Shown here piece by piece: positions 19,491 through 28,248 of a stretch of DNA of 64,000 nucleotides. The stretch is taken from contig CANRMD010000002.1 of the NCBI GenBank assembly GCA_947631645.1, positions 29,727-93,726 on the forward strand, read 5' to 3'. The stretch is from Candidatus Gastranaerophilales bacterium (GTDB lineage Bacteria; Cyanobacteriota; Vampirovibrionia; Gastranaerophilales; Gastranaerophilaceae). Every line of letters begins with the position of its first letter. The first letter of the stretch is position 1. A program made the position numbers and the translations under genes. Below the pieces are notes generated by a model. The model saw only the letters and a list, made by a program, of their open reading frames with translations. It searched no databases and was not told the origin of the DNA.

Positions 19491-20254
19491 TGAAAGAACA
19501 ATTTACTACAAACGTTATTAACCTTAAATCTTACAGTTTAAGTGAAGCTGATAAGATTATTGTTATGTATTCAAAAGAAAAAGGTCTTATAAAAGGAGTC
19601 GCTAAAGGAACAAAAAAACTCTCGAGTAAACTTGGCGGAAGAATGGACTTATTAGTAGCAAATAAAATGATGCTCAACAAAGGAAGAAACCTTGATACAA
19701 TCTGCCAAGCCGAAGCTTTAAACACTTTTTTTAACCTCAGACAAGATATGAATAAACTGTTTTATGCTATGTATTGTTCTGAAATCGTTTCAAATTTTGG
19801 CGTGGAAAATGACCCTAACAGTGCTGAAATTTATAACCTTTTCTACACATTTTTAGAACAAATCTGCAGTGCAAAAACAAAAGAGCAAACTATGCTGTGT
19901 GTTTTGAAATTTCAACTTAAAATTATGGATATAACAGGTTATTCACTTGAACTGGATAAGTGTGTTAAATGTACAAAACCGCCAAAAGACGATGAAATTT
20001 ATTTTTCTATAGAACAAGGCGGAATTTTATGTAAAGCTTGTGCAGATGATGCAGGCAAGAAAACTAAAATTCATATTAAAATTAAAGAGTTCTTGAACAC
20101 TATTTTAAAAGAAGATTTTTGCACATCTACAAAATATGATGATTTGGTAACAGAAAAAATTTTAGATACTTGTATAAATCTTTTAAAAAATTATATTGAA
20201 TATTACTCTCCAAAAAGATTTAAAACGACTCTCATGTTAGAAAGTATAAGGTAA
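19490..20254 (+). CDS. recO: DNA repair protein RecO
   Basis: Mediator that loads RecA on SSB-coated single strands with RecF/RecR. 254 residues: an N-terminal OB fold (about 1-80, with NVINLKSYSLSEADKIIVMY) and a helical domain. A zinc finger has Cys pairs CVKC at about 157-160 and CKAC at about 179-182. It overlaps pilT (taATG) and ends four bases before deoC, so the three appear cotranscribed. Confidence 0.9.
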   Translation: MKEQFTTNVINLKSYSLSEADKIIVMYSKEKGLIKGVAKGTKKLSSKLGGRMDLLVANKMMLNKGRNLDTICQAEALNTFFNLRQDMNKLFYAMYCSEIVSNFGVENDPNSAEIYNLFYTFLEQICSAKTKEQTMLCVLKFQLKIMDITGYSLELDKCVKCTKPPKDDEIYFSIEQGGILCKACADDAGKKTKIHIKIKEFLNTILKEDFCTSTKYDDLVTEKILDTCINLLKNYIEYYSPKRFKTTLMLESIR

Positions 20255-20257
20255 TTT

Positions 20258-20911
20258 ATGGAAATTGAACGATACATTGAACACACACTTTTAAAACAAG
20301 ATGCAACAAAAGAAGACCTTATAAAACTTTTTGAAGAGGCAAAACAATATAAATTTATCGGTGTATGTATAAACAGTTCAAATATTCTTTTGGCAAAAAA
20401 ATATTTAAAAGGAAGCGGTATAAAAATTATTACTGTCGTAGGGTTTCCTTTGGGAGCATGCATCAGTGAAGCAAAAGCATTTGAAGCACAAAAAGCAATT
20501 GAACTCGGTGCTGATGAAATTGATATGGTTATTAATGTTCAATCAATAAAAGATAAAAATTATGAATACACTCAAAAAGATATAGAAACCGTAAAGCATG
20601 CCTGCAATAATATCCCGTTAAAAGTTATTATTGAAACCGATTTACTGACAAAAGAAGAAATAAAAAAAGCATGTGAAATAATAATAAAAACAGGTGCAGA
20701 TTTTGCCAAGACTTCTACAGGCTTTGTAAAAAACGGTATAGGTGCTCAAGTGGAAGATATTAAATTAATGAAAAAAACACTTGAAGGAACAAAGGTTAAA
20801 ATCAAAGCTTCAGGCGGAATAAAAACAAGAGAGCAAGCACTAGCTCTTATTGAAGCCGGAGCATCAAGACTGGGAACAAGTTCGGGGATAAAATTAGTGC
20901 AATCCCATTAA
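20258..20911 (+). CDS. deoC: Deoxyribose-phosphate aldolase DeoC
   Basis: Cleaves 2-deoxyribose 5-phosphate to acetaldehyde and glyceraldehyde 3-phosphate, feeding deoxynucleoside carbon into glycolysis. 217 residues, a single TIM barrel. The Schiff-base Lys is K151 in FAKTSTGF and the second Lys is K183 in IKASGGIKT; VVGFPLGA is also typical. Its last 18 bases overlap, tail to tail, the end of the hypothetical gene on the other strand. No other deo gene is nearby. Confidence 0.95.
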   Translation: MEIERYIEHTLLKQDATKEDLIKLFEEAKQYKFIGVCINSSNILLAKKYLKGSGIKIITVVGFPLGACISEAKAFEAQKAIELGADEIDMVINVQSIKDKNYEYTQKDIETVKHACNNIPLKVIIETDLLTKEEIKKACEIIIKTGADFAKTSTGFVKNGIGAQVEDIKLMKKTLEGTKVKIKASGGIKTREQALALIEAGASRLGTSSGIKLVQSH

Positions 20912-21208
20912 ATCTTCAGGTGATATATTTATAAGCTGAGGTTGAAGCACTTTCATTTTTGCTAATTCTGCAGCCTTTTTTGTTTCATTTTTTAATCTGT
21001 TTACTTTCAGATTTTTTTTCATGGCAAAATATAATATACCAAGTGCAATAACAATATATTTACATTCAGAAACAGCTTTTTTAGTTCTTGCTTTAATTAT
21101 TTCATCTTTTGTATGTTCAGTATTAATTTTAGGTGCTTCAATAACCGGAGTTTTAAATTCCGAAAATATTGCCGAATTTCTAAATGCCGGATTAAAATTT
21201 ACTTGCAT
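20894..21208 (-). CDS. Small hypothetical single-pass membrane protein
   Basis: 104 residues beginning MQVNFNPAFRNSAIFS, with one hydrophobic helix (about 50-66, YIVIALGILYFAMKK) followed by a basic, Lys-rich stretch. No family recognised. It lies 15 bases after the GH13 gene and is the last gene of the leftward 26343-20894 run. A reading frame opposite it (21021-21338) has no ribosome-binding site and looks like its shadow. The N-terminal FNPAFR echoes the Phe-rich N-termini of neighbouring hypothetical proteins. Confidence 0.6.
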   Translation of the reverse strand: MQVNFNPAFRNSAIFSEFKTPVIEAPKINTEHTKDEIIKARTKKAVSECKYIVIALGILYFAMKKNLKVNRLKNETKKAAELAKMKVLQPQLINISPEDLMGLH

Positions 21209-21223
21209 AATTAATAACCTGAA

Positions 21224-22975
21224 TTACTTTTGTTTTAATACTTCTAATCCGCTATGTTCAATATTCGGAGTATCAATTTCAAACATATGGATTCTGCCTG
21301 TACCGAGATCTGCATTTATTTTACCGTCAACAGCCTGAAGTGTAGAATTTTCTCCGTAAGAGTTAAACAGATTTGTCAGTTTTTGATTTCCGCTCAAACC
21401 GGGAACTTCAATCGAACCTGTTTGTCTTGAATTTACATCTCTGTTTGCAATAACAACAAGAGTTTTTCCGTTTAAATGACGAGCAAATGCAATAATTTGA
21501 TCATTTTTATTATTATCAACTTTCAATGGAATAAATGAACCTTTTGTAAGAATATCATGATATTTCGGATTATTTCTTACTTCAAGAGTATTTTTCATGA
21601 AATCACCTATTTCAGGATGTTCTCCGACTAAAGGTCTTGAGAAATTAAATATATCGGGTCTGCCTTTATGAACGGTACATTCATTAGAATCTGTATCTGT
21701 CTGATTATCGGTAGTTCCCTCAAAATCATATAAATATTCATCACCTGTTTGATAACCGTCAAAATAGTAAGGGTTCAGCATCGGAAGTGTTGCTTGAAGT
21801 CCTGAAACCAAGTTAGAATATGTAACTCCGCCATGGTTCATTATAGAGATATCATCATGAGTACCAAATGAACCGATTACCGATTTACCGGAGTCAAGTT
21901 CTTGCGACATTTGAAGATTTTCTTTTACGTAATTAATTAAATCTTGAGCTTTAGTCATTTCATGGAAAATATGATACTGACCGTAATAGCTGTCAAAACC
22001 GGCTCTTAATGAATCAATGGGTCTATCGTAGTTCATATTTAATTGAGGAGAAGCATCTTCATACGTATAACTTTCTGCAAGCCAAGCAAATTCGGGGTCT
22101 CTTTTTCTTGAATATGTAATTAAGTTATCCCAAAATTCCGTAGGTTTTGTTCTTGCAACATCACTTCTGATACCGTCAACTCCCAAATCAATACACATAT
22201 CAACAAAGTCTTTATGTAATTGTAAAAGAGCGGGGTTTAATTCGCGTTTTGTTTCATCTTTCCAAGGATTAAACATTCTGATATCATTCCAACCGCCCGG
22301 AGTTTTCGGAGTTCCGTCTTTTTCAAATGCCATTAAATCAGGTCTTTCCTTGAACAAGTCATAAGAAGCACAACTTGGCAAGTCCAGCATTACGCTTATA
22401 CCACGTTTATGGCATTCATCAATAAAGTTTTTAAATTCTTCTTTTACAGTTCTTGAATCATTCGGGTCATCTAATGCAGGATCAATTTTAAGTAAATCAG
22501 CAGGTGCATAAACAGAACCCGCAGTACCCATGGCATTTTGTTTACCGGGAGGATTTACGGGAAGTACATGCAAAGTATTTATACCGAGCTGCTTAAATTC
22601 ATCCAGTCTTTTTATTGCATTATTAAAATTACCTCTAATATCGCCGTCTCTCAATAATTGATTGCCGACTCTGTCTTCGGCACCCATGCTTCTAATTATT
22701 ACGCCCATAATCTTAGCATCATTATTTCTGAATTTTGTTCTTAAATCATTTTTATAAGACTTTGCTTGAACGGTATTAATATTATAAGCCGGAACAACCT
22801 GAGCTGTAGCTGATAAACCTTGGTTAATTAGGAATTTTTCCAGTACATTTGATCCGAGAGGTTGTTGAGGAATATAAGGTGTAGGACAAACAGGCTGCAT
22901 AATTGCTGTAGGTTCAGGTATTCTTTGAACCGTAGATGGCATCATATTTGTAAATTTATCAATATAACTAGCCAT
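21224..22975 (-). CDS. GH13 (alpha-amylase family) glycosidase, cytoplasmic
   Basis: 583 residues with no signal peptide. About 75 Pro/Gln-rich residues precede a TIM barrel (about 85-480) and a C-terminal beta domain. Catalytic residues are the nucleophile D272 in GVDGIRSDVARTK, the acid/base E301 in WLAESYTY and the stabiliser D374 in FGTHDD. Conserved region I is degenerate: MLDLPSCAS at 196-204 keeps the Asp but lacks the usual Asn-His. It should act on alpha-glucans or a related sugar; exact substrate unknown. It overlaps the upstream membrane-protein gene by 8 bases. Confidence 0.85.
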   Translation of the reverse strand: MASYIDKFTNMMPSTVQRIPEPTAIMQPVCPTPYIPQQPLGSNVLEKFLINQGLSATAQVVPAYNINTVQAKSYKNDLRTKFRNNDAKIMGVIIRSMGAEDRVGNQLLRDGDIRGNFNNAIKRLDEFKQLGINTLHVLPVNPPGKQNAMGTAGSVYAPADLLKIDPALDDPNDSRTVKEEFKNFIDECHKRGISVMLDLPSCASYDLFKERPDLMAFEKDGTPKTPGGWNDIRMFNPWKDETKRELNPALLQLHKDFVDMCIDLGVDGIRSDVARTKPTEFWDNLITYSRKRDPEFAWLAESYTYEDASPQLNMNYDRPIDSLRAGFDSYYGQYHIFHEMTKAQDLINYVKENLQMSQELDSGKSVIGSFGTHDDISIMNHGGVTYSNLVSGLQATLPMLNPYYFDGYQTGDEYLYDFEGTTDNQTDTDSNECTVHKGRPDIFNFSRPLVGEHPEIGDFMKNTLEVRNNPKYHDILTKGSFIPLKVDNNKNDQIIAFARHLNGKTLVVIANRDVNSRQTGSIEVPGLSGNQKLTNLFNSYGENSTLQAVDGKINADLGTGRIHMFEIDTPNIEHSGLEVLKQK

Positions 22976-25289
22976 TTGCCTTTTGCTGTACCTCTGCTTC
23001 TTTTTCTACTTTACTTTTTCTGCCTAACAATAATGTTGCGGTTATTGTTACTGCCGTTAATGCTATCATGGTTATTCCGAAGATTTTTAACCACTTATTT
23101 GAATTATATGTTTTCTTTGCTATATCTTTTATCATATTACCAACAGGTTTACCTGCAAGATTATTTCTTTCAACGGCATTAGCTCCGTTTGTAACACCGT
23201 CTACAGTACATCTTGATAATTCGGGAGTTATGCCGTTTTGCCAATTTGCAACTTTATCCATAAATTCTCTTTTATATGCTTTAAAGCCTTTTAAAGCATC
23301 TTTTGCTTTATCTGCTCCGAGAGAATTTTTTAAACTTTTTTCTATCGCACTATCGGCCTCAGAATCAAATAATACTTTCATTACGGTTTTATATTCGCCT
23401 TCTGATAAGTTGAAACCTGAGGATTTCAATTTTTCAACATAATCAGTTGTTGTAGCACTCATTAAAACTTTTTTGCAAGCTTCAACTATTTTACCTACTG
23501 CCGCATCATCAGCAGCTTGTCCGTTAGCTTTTAATACTTCACTTATTTTTGTATTTAAAGTTCCGTTATTCATACCTTTAAATAAATCAAGTGATTGTAA
23601 TAAACGATAGAATGAAGATTGAGCTCCTGATATTCTTTCCGCTGCATTTATATTAATTACATTTTCAACAGTACCTTTTTTAGCTGCATTTGAAACTATA
23701 TCAGCAAGTTTTGTAAACCCGTTTGCTTTCATTTCTTCACTTGCAGCATTGCAAACAGATTGTGCCGTACCTTTTATTTGTGATGTGAAAGCGGAACTTG
23801 TCTTTGTTTCATAATCTCCGATTAATTTCATTAACTCTTGAACTACTTTTTCGTATTGTTTATCATTAGCTGATAATGTTGATAATTTATCCAATACAAT
23901 TTCAATATTACCTTCAGATACAGCCTTTAATTCTTTTCCGCTTAATTTTAAAGATTTAATTAATTTATCGCCGACTTTGCCCCATTGATTTGCAATATAA
24001 GTACCTGATTTATCGCCTACTCTTGCACTGATAAATCTGTCTAATATACCTTTTTTGTTGGCAAAATTTGTAACGTTTGACTGTAATGCTTTTATTTTGT
24101 CAGCAACTTGAGAAACACTCGGTTTTTCCATTGTTTGTTTTGCAGAAGTCAAAATCTGTTCAAATTCTTTAGCAAGATTTCTTTGTTCTACCTGTGAAAC
24201 ATTTGCTGCTCTTGATAATATACTTGATATTTGTTTTATTTGACCATGTTCAATTGCTTGATTTAAAGCATTTTTTTGTACTTCATTTAATGCCGGCATT
24301 CTGTCTTTAAGAGCATTTGTTATAAATGATTCATCTATTTTAACTGTATTTTTTAATGCTTTTAATTCTTCTGCAATAGCAGATTGAACATTCGCTGAAT
24401 TTGCTCTTGCACCTAATCTTGATGCAATATCTGAAATTAATTTATCACTCATTTGTTTATCTGCATTTTGCGAGATAAATTTATCTAATGATTTAGAAGC
24501 AAAGTAATTTTTAATTTTTGCGAATAAACCTTGTTTATCTATATTTTTAACAGCTCTTGTACTGGAAGCGATATCAACTTTTTCAATAATTGAATTTATG
24601 GGTTTTTCAAGACCGTTACAAGCTAAAGCACTCATAACCGGAGTAGCAACACCTGCGGTCATCATCCATAAAGTATTGCCTTGAAGTGCTGTTTTTTGTG
24701 CTCTTTGTTTAATAAAATTATCTCTGTCGGGAAGATTTTTGCTTACTTTAAGCTTATCACCCATTTTTTCCAAATCTTCTTTAGAATATAAATCAGTCAA
24801 AACATATTGAGGGTCTTGGAATAACATTTTTTTACGACCTTGAGAATCAATATATTTTTGATGAATATCAACACCTGTTCTTGCTTTTAAAGGTGCTTGA
24901 ATAGCTAATTTGGGCCATAAAGCCATTGATGCAAAGAAAGTGCCAAAACCTGCTATTTCCATTGCTTTACTTAATTTTAAAGGATTTTTAACAAATAAAT
25001 AAGCGGCCAAACCGAGAGAACCCGCTTTCATAGCCAAATCATTTATTCTTCCGAGTTCATAATCGTTAGCTTGTCCTTTTGCAGCTTTTCCTATACTTAC
25101 AACATCTTTTTTTAAATCTTTTGCATATTCTATCGGAGAACCGAATATTCTCGATGGTAATAATTTTCCTTTATATTCTTTCGGTTTTACTTTTCCGTCG
25201 CTTGAAATATTAAAGAAAGGTTTGGTATCTCCTCCGTTGGAAGGATTAATGCTTTGATTTACAAGTATTGCATTTAAAATATTTGTCAT
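22968..25289 (-). CDS. Large hypothetical membrane/helical protein
   Basis: 773 residues, family not recognised. Hydrophobic segments lie at about 85-101 and 113-125, with another near 210 (WMMTAGVATPVMSALAC). A long helical, Lys/Ala-rich region follows (about 230-700), and one strong C-terminal transmembrane helix (about 735-757, FGITMIALTAVTITATLLLG) is followed by a charged tail. The N-terminal third shares spaced features with the upstream 350-residue protein: a Gly-Val/Ile-Asp after a hydrophobic pair, LP-x-(R/K)-DN, then a LW-x-x-T-G-V segment. Probably an envelope scaffold; that is inference. Confidence 0.65.
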   Translation of the reverse strand: MTNILNAILVNQSINPSNGGDTKPFFNISSDGKVKPKEYKGKLLPSRIFGSPIEYAKDLKKDVVSIGKAAKGQANDYELGRINDLAMKAGSLGLAAYLFVKNPLKLSKAMEIAGFGTFFASMALWPKLAIQAPLKARTGVDIHQKYIDSQGRKKMLFQDPQYVLTDLYSKEDLEKMGDKLKVSKNLPDRDNFIKQRAQKTALQGNTLWMMTAGVATPVMSALACNGLEKPINSIIEKVDIASSTRAVKNIDKQGLFAKIKNYFASKSLDKFISQNADKQMSDKLISDIASRLGARANSANVQSAIAEELKALKNTVKIDESFITNALKDRMPALNEVQKNALNQAIEHGQIKQISSILSRAANVSQVEQRNLAKEFEQILTSAKQTMEKPSVSQVADKIKALQSNVTNFANKKGILDRFISARVGDKSGTYIANQWGKVGDKLIKSLKLSGKELKAVSEGNIEIVLDKLSTLSANDKQYEKVVQELMKLIGDYETKTSSAFTSQIKGTAQSVCNAASEEMKANGFTKLADIVSNAAKKGTVENVININAAERISGAQSSFYRLLQSLDLFKGMNNGTLNTKISEVLKANGQAADDAAVGKIVEACKKVLMSATTTDYVEKLKSSGFNLSEGEYKTVMKVLFDSEADSAIEKSLKNSLGADKAKDALKGFKAYKREFMDKVANWQNGITPELSRCTVDGVTNGANAVERNNLAGKPVGNMIKDIAKKTYNSNKWLKIFGITMIALTAVTITATLLLGRKSKVEKEAEVQQKANG

Positions 25290-25290
25290 C

Positions 25291-26343
25291 CTAACATACT
25301 ACCTTTTCTTTAGTTTCATCAATTAAAGATGTTGAAGCTTGAGGTTTATTCCCTCTATATTTATTAAAGTCAAATAAAGTTGAAAAATTGCCTAATAAAG
25401 TCATGGCAATTGCACTGCCTAAGAGTATTCTACCCGCATACCTTGTAGCTTTTGAGTTATTATTAACAAATTGTTTACAACTTTCAACAAAATCTTTACC
25501 GAAATCTTTAACTAAATTAAAATATCTTCCTTTTGTATTAACAGGGTTTAACTTTAAGTTTTCCCATGGCTTTTGCATTGCAATACCTACTCCTGTTGCA
25601 GCCCATAAATATGAACTCAGAGTAGAAAATAATTTTGTTTTTACTAATTTTTCTTTTATTAAAGGTTTTACTTTTTGATCGGCATTGTCTAAATCTTCTT
25701 CAGCTATACCCATTTTTTTGCCGACTTTTTTATAATAGCTGTTACGTTCAGTGCCAAAACTATCATTATTATAGAATAAGTCCCAACGCGGGAAATCAAC
25801 ACTTTCATAAGCTTTATGGTATTCGTGTGTAACTAAATTATCTAAATTATCTTTTTCCGGCAATTCATTAATAACTTTTTTATAAGGCAGATTAACATCA
25901 ATTCCGTACTTCATGTTAACGGGAGTTTCAACCAATTTTTTGGAAAAAGTCTTTGCCAAACCGTAAAATAAAACTCCAATCCCCATCTTTTTACCGAGTT
26001 TTGAAGCACTTACAGCATCGGCAGTATTAAAAAACTTGCTTGCCAAATTAAATACAGCAACCATCATTCCGCTTCCAACCAAATAAGGGACCATTCCCAT
26101 TGTTAAAAATTCATAAAAATTAGAGTTTTTACTGCCTTTTAAGCCTTTTGCAGGGTATTTTGTGCAGGCATTTATAAATTTATCCGCTTGTATTTTTAAT
26201 CCCGTAGTTATCGGATGTTTCTTTTTTTCCTCGTATAACAGTGTGTCATGATTTTCACATTGGCTTTTTTTATCAGCTTTACCAAATGAAGTCATGTTTA
26301 ATTTATTTGGATTTTTACTTTGAATACCAACTGAATTGACCAT
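25291..26343 (-). CDS. Hypothetical membrane protein with N-terminal MTSFGK motif
   Basis: 350 residues, first gene of the leftward operon, with GAGG before the ATG. The N-terminus NKLNMTSFGKADKKS is polar. Hydrophobic segments lie at about 84-104 (YLVGSGMMVAVFNLASKFF), 121-132, 236-250 (LSSYLWAATGVGIA) and 303-320. Residues about 130-255 (YGIDVNLPYKK, LPEKDNL, YLWAATGV) resemble the corresponding region of the 773-residue protein that follows, suggesting an old duplication. No catalytic motif seen. One base separates it from the next gene. Confidence 0.65.
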   Translation of the reverse strand: MVNSVGIQSKNPNKLNMTSFGKADKKSQCENHDTLLYEEKKKHPITTGLKIQADKFINACTKYPAKGLKGSKNSNFYEFLTMGMVPYLVGSGMMVAVFNLASKFFNTADAVSASKLGKKMGIGVLFYGLAKTFSKKLVETPVNMKYGIDVNLPYKKVINELPEKDNLDNLVTHEYHKAYESVDFPRWDLFYNNDSFGTERNSYYKKVGKKMGIAEEDLDNADQKVKPLIKEKLVKTKLFSTLSSYLWAATGVGIAMQKPWENLKLNPVNTKGRYFNLVKDFGKDFVESCKQFVNNNSKATRYAGRILLGSAIAMTLLGNFSTLFDFNKYRGNKPQASTSLIDETKEKVVC

Positions 26344-26441
26344 TTTGCCTCACACATATATACCGGTATAAATAAATACCCTCAAAATATAATATTGCTA
26401 CATGTTTGAACGAAAAATAAAAATTTTTACATTTCTTTACA

Positions 26442-26518
26442 TATAGTAATTTTTATATCTTTTTAAAATATTTTTCTTGCTAAAATTCGGGTTCAATTAT
26501 ACAATGTAAATTACTATA
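26442..26518. repeat. 11-bp inverted repeat upstream of the zinc-ribbon gene
   Basis: TATAGTAATTT at 26442-26452 is perfectly matched in reverse complement at 26508-26518 (AAATTACTATA). It lies in the 244-base gap between the divergent membrane-protein operon and the zinc-ribbon gene. A possible -10 TATACA lies between the arms at about 26498. It might be an operator, but the region is AT-rich and chance is plausible. Confidence 0.35.
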
Positions 26519-26587
26519 GATAACTATTGAGTATTTAAACTTTTAGTTCCTATCGCAAATTATTTACAAACAACCAAGGAGAACAAA

Positions 26588-26869
26588 ATGTACGAAGACG
26601 AAAAACTTATTTGCGAAGATTGTGGAAGTGAATTTGTGTTCACAGCCGGCGAACAAGAATTCTATGCCCAAAGAGGTCTTGTTAATAAGCCAAAACGCTG
26701 CCCGGAATGCAGAAAAAACAGAAGACAAAAAAACAGAAGAAAAATGTATGAAGTAACTTGCTCTAAATGCGGCTGCCAAACAAAAGTTCCTTTCAAACCG
26801 ATTGAAGGAAAAGAAGTTTATTGTAAGGATTGCTATGCTGCAATGAAAGCTGCGGAAGCACAGCAATAA
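26588..26869 (+). CDS. Two-module zinc-ribbon protein
   Basis: 93 residues with four CxxC pairs. The first module (CEDC...CPEC, with FVFTAGEQEFY and PKRCPECRK) matches the small zinc-ribbon family I know as zf-Tbcl. The second (CSKC...CKDC, with VPFKPIEGKEVYC) matches the CxxC-x17-CxxC type. Between them is a very basic stretch (KNRRQKNRRK). These proteins are common in anaerobes, have no established function, and probably bind nucleic acid. AAGGAG precedes the ATG and a strong terminator follows, so it is a single-gene transcript. Confidence 0.88.
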   Translation: MYEDEKLICEDCGSEFVFTAGEQEFYAQRGLVNKPKRCPECRKNRRQKNRRKMYEVTCSKCGCQTKVPFKPIEGKEVYCKDCYAAMKAAEAQQ

Positions 26870-26883
26870 ATATTTTTTTTAGT

Positions 26884-26917
26884 AAAAAAGGAGGAGCTTT
26901 ACGCTGCCTCCTTTTTT
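26884..26917 (+). terminator. Intrinsic terminator after the zinc-ribbon gene
   Basis: A6-GGAGG, a 12-base loop that can itself pair AGC with GCT, then CCTCC-T6. It lies 15 bases after the stop codon and is bidirectional in form. Confidence 0.85.
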
Positions 26918-26967
26918 ATTAGTTTTTCTTGTGGTTTAATTATTAAAAAACCAATATCGGAGTAATT

Positions 26968-28239
26968 ATGAAATCACTAAAAGTCGGAATAATAGGTTTA
27001 GGTACCGTAGGTAGCGGGGTCTATAAAGTTTTAAAGAACTTTAAAAATATTGAAATAAAAAAAATTGCCGTAAAAAATATTAATAAAAAAAGAGAAATTG
27101 AAGATTTTAATTATGATTTATTAACGGATAATCCTTATGAAATAACACAGGACAATGAAATTGATGTTGTAATTGAAGTTTCGGGCGGAATAAACCCGAC
27201 TTTTGATATATTAAAAAGTGCAATAGAAAATAAAAAACATATTGTTACGGCAAATAAAGAACTTTTAGCAAAAAAAGGGAGTGAACTTTTTAATCTTGCA
27301 AAAGAAAAAAATGTTGTAATATTGTACGAAGCGGCTGTAGCCGGAGGAATACCGATTATCATGCCGATAAAAACAATTCTTTGTGCAAATAAAATAACAA
27401 AAATTGCTGCAATATTAAATGGAACAACAAATTACATATTAACAAAAATGGCAGAACAAGACCTCTCTTACGAAACAGCTCTTAAACAAGCTCAGGAACT
27501 CGGCTATGCGGAAACTGACCCTACAGGAGATGTGGAAGGTTTCGATGCAGCTTATAAAATAGCTATTTTATCAACAATTTCTTTTAATAAAAAAGTTAAT
27601 ATTAATAAAATTTACCGTGAGGGAATAACTAAGATTACGGCTCATGATATTAATTCGGCAAAAGAACTGGGTTACAGAATAAAACTTATTGCAATGGGGC
27701 AAGTCTTATCGGACGGCAAAATTGATGTGAGAGTCCATCCTATGCTTGTTGCAAAAAAACATTTGCTTGCAAAAATAGATAATGCAACAAATTCAATATT
27801 ATTACGAGGAAACCCCGTCGGAGATTTGGTATTTACAGGTGCAGGAGCAGGAGCTGAACCGACATCAAGCAGTGTTGCAGGTGATTTACTTGTTTTAGCA
27901 TCGGAACTTGAAGCTACGGATTCACCGCTTCCGCAATCCGTATGCCATCACGATGAAATTGCCGATCAGATTAATATCGGGGATACTTATAATGAATATT
28001 ATATTTCTATAACAGCAAGCAACCACCCCGGAGCAATCGGCTTTATAGGAAGCGTTTGCGGTAAAAATAATATTAATATTTCAACAATTATGCAAAAAGG
28101 TATTAATGATGACAATACAGCGGAAATTGTAGTTATTACGGAAACAAGTAAAGAAGCTGATGTCCAGAATGCTTTAGCTGATATGCTTAAATCTGACAGC
28201 ATTAAAAACATTAACAACCTGTTAAGAGTTATGAATTAG
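26968..28239 (+). CDS. hom: Homoserine dehydrogenase
   Basis: Reduces aspartate semialdehyde to homoserine, the branch point to threonine and methionine. 423 residues: NAD(P)-binding GLGTVGSGVYKVL at the N-terminus; the catalytic domain with NGTTNYILTKM, GYAETDPTGDVEGFDAAYK and the Lys-containing GYRIKLIA; and a C-terminal ACT domain (about 345-423, HPGAIGFIGSVCGKNNINIS) that usually gives threonine feedback. The stop TAG overlaps the GGAGG site of thrC, so the two are coupled. thrB is not in the window. Confidence 0.95.
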   Translation: MKSLKVGIIGLGTVGSGVYKVLKNFKNIEIKKIAVKNINKKREIEDFNYDLLTDNPYEITQDNEIDVVIEVSGGINPTFDILKSAIENKKHIVTANKELLAKKGSELFNLAKEKNVVILYEAAVAGGIPIIMPIKTILCANKITKIAAILNGTTNYILTKMAEQDLSYETALKQAQELGYAETDPTGDVEGFDAAYKIAILSTISFNKKVNINKIYREGITKITAHDINSAKELGYRIKLIAMGQVLSDGKIDVRVHPMLVAKKHLLAKIDNATNSILLRGNPVGDLVFTGAGAGAEPTSSSVAGDLLVLASELEATDSPLPQSVCHHDEIADQINIGDTYNEYYISITASNHPGAIGFIGSVCGKNNINISTIMQKGINDDNTAEIVVITETSKEADVQNALADMLKSDSIKNINNLLRVMN

Positions 28240-28248
28240 GAGGCTTTT

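Noticed and set aside
21021..21338. Plus-strand frame opposite the small hypothetical gene and the GH13 end
   Set aside because: No ribosome-binding site, and it overlaps the well-supported GH13 gene; the minus-strand frame continues the operon.
26480..26505. GGGTTCAATTATAC looked like a tRNA T-arm
   Set aside because: No acceptor, D or anticodon stem can be built around it; the segment is AT-rich promoter-like DNA.
26564..26866. 100-codon frame antisense to the zinc-ribbon gene
   Set aside because: Mirror of a Cys/Lys-rich gene whose own frame has clear zinc motifs, a ribosome-binding site and a terminator.
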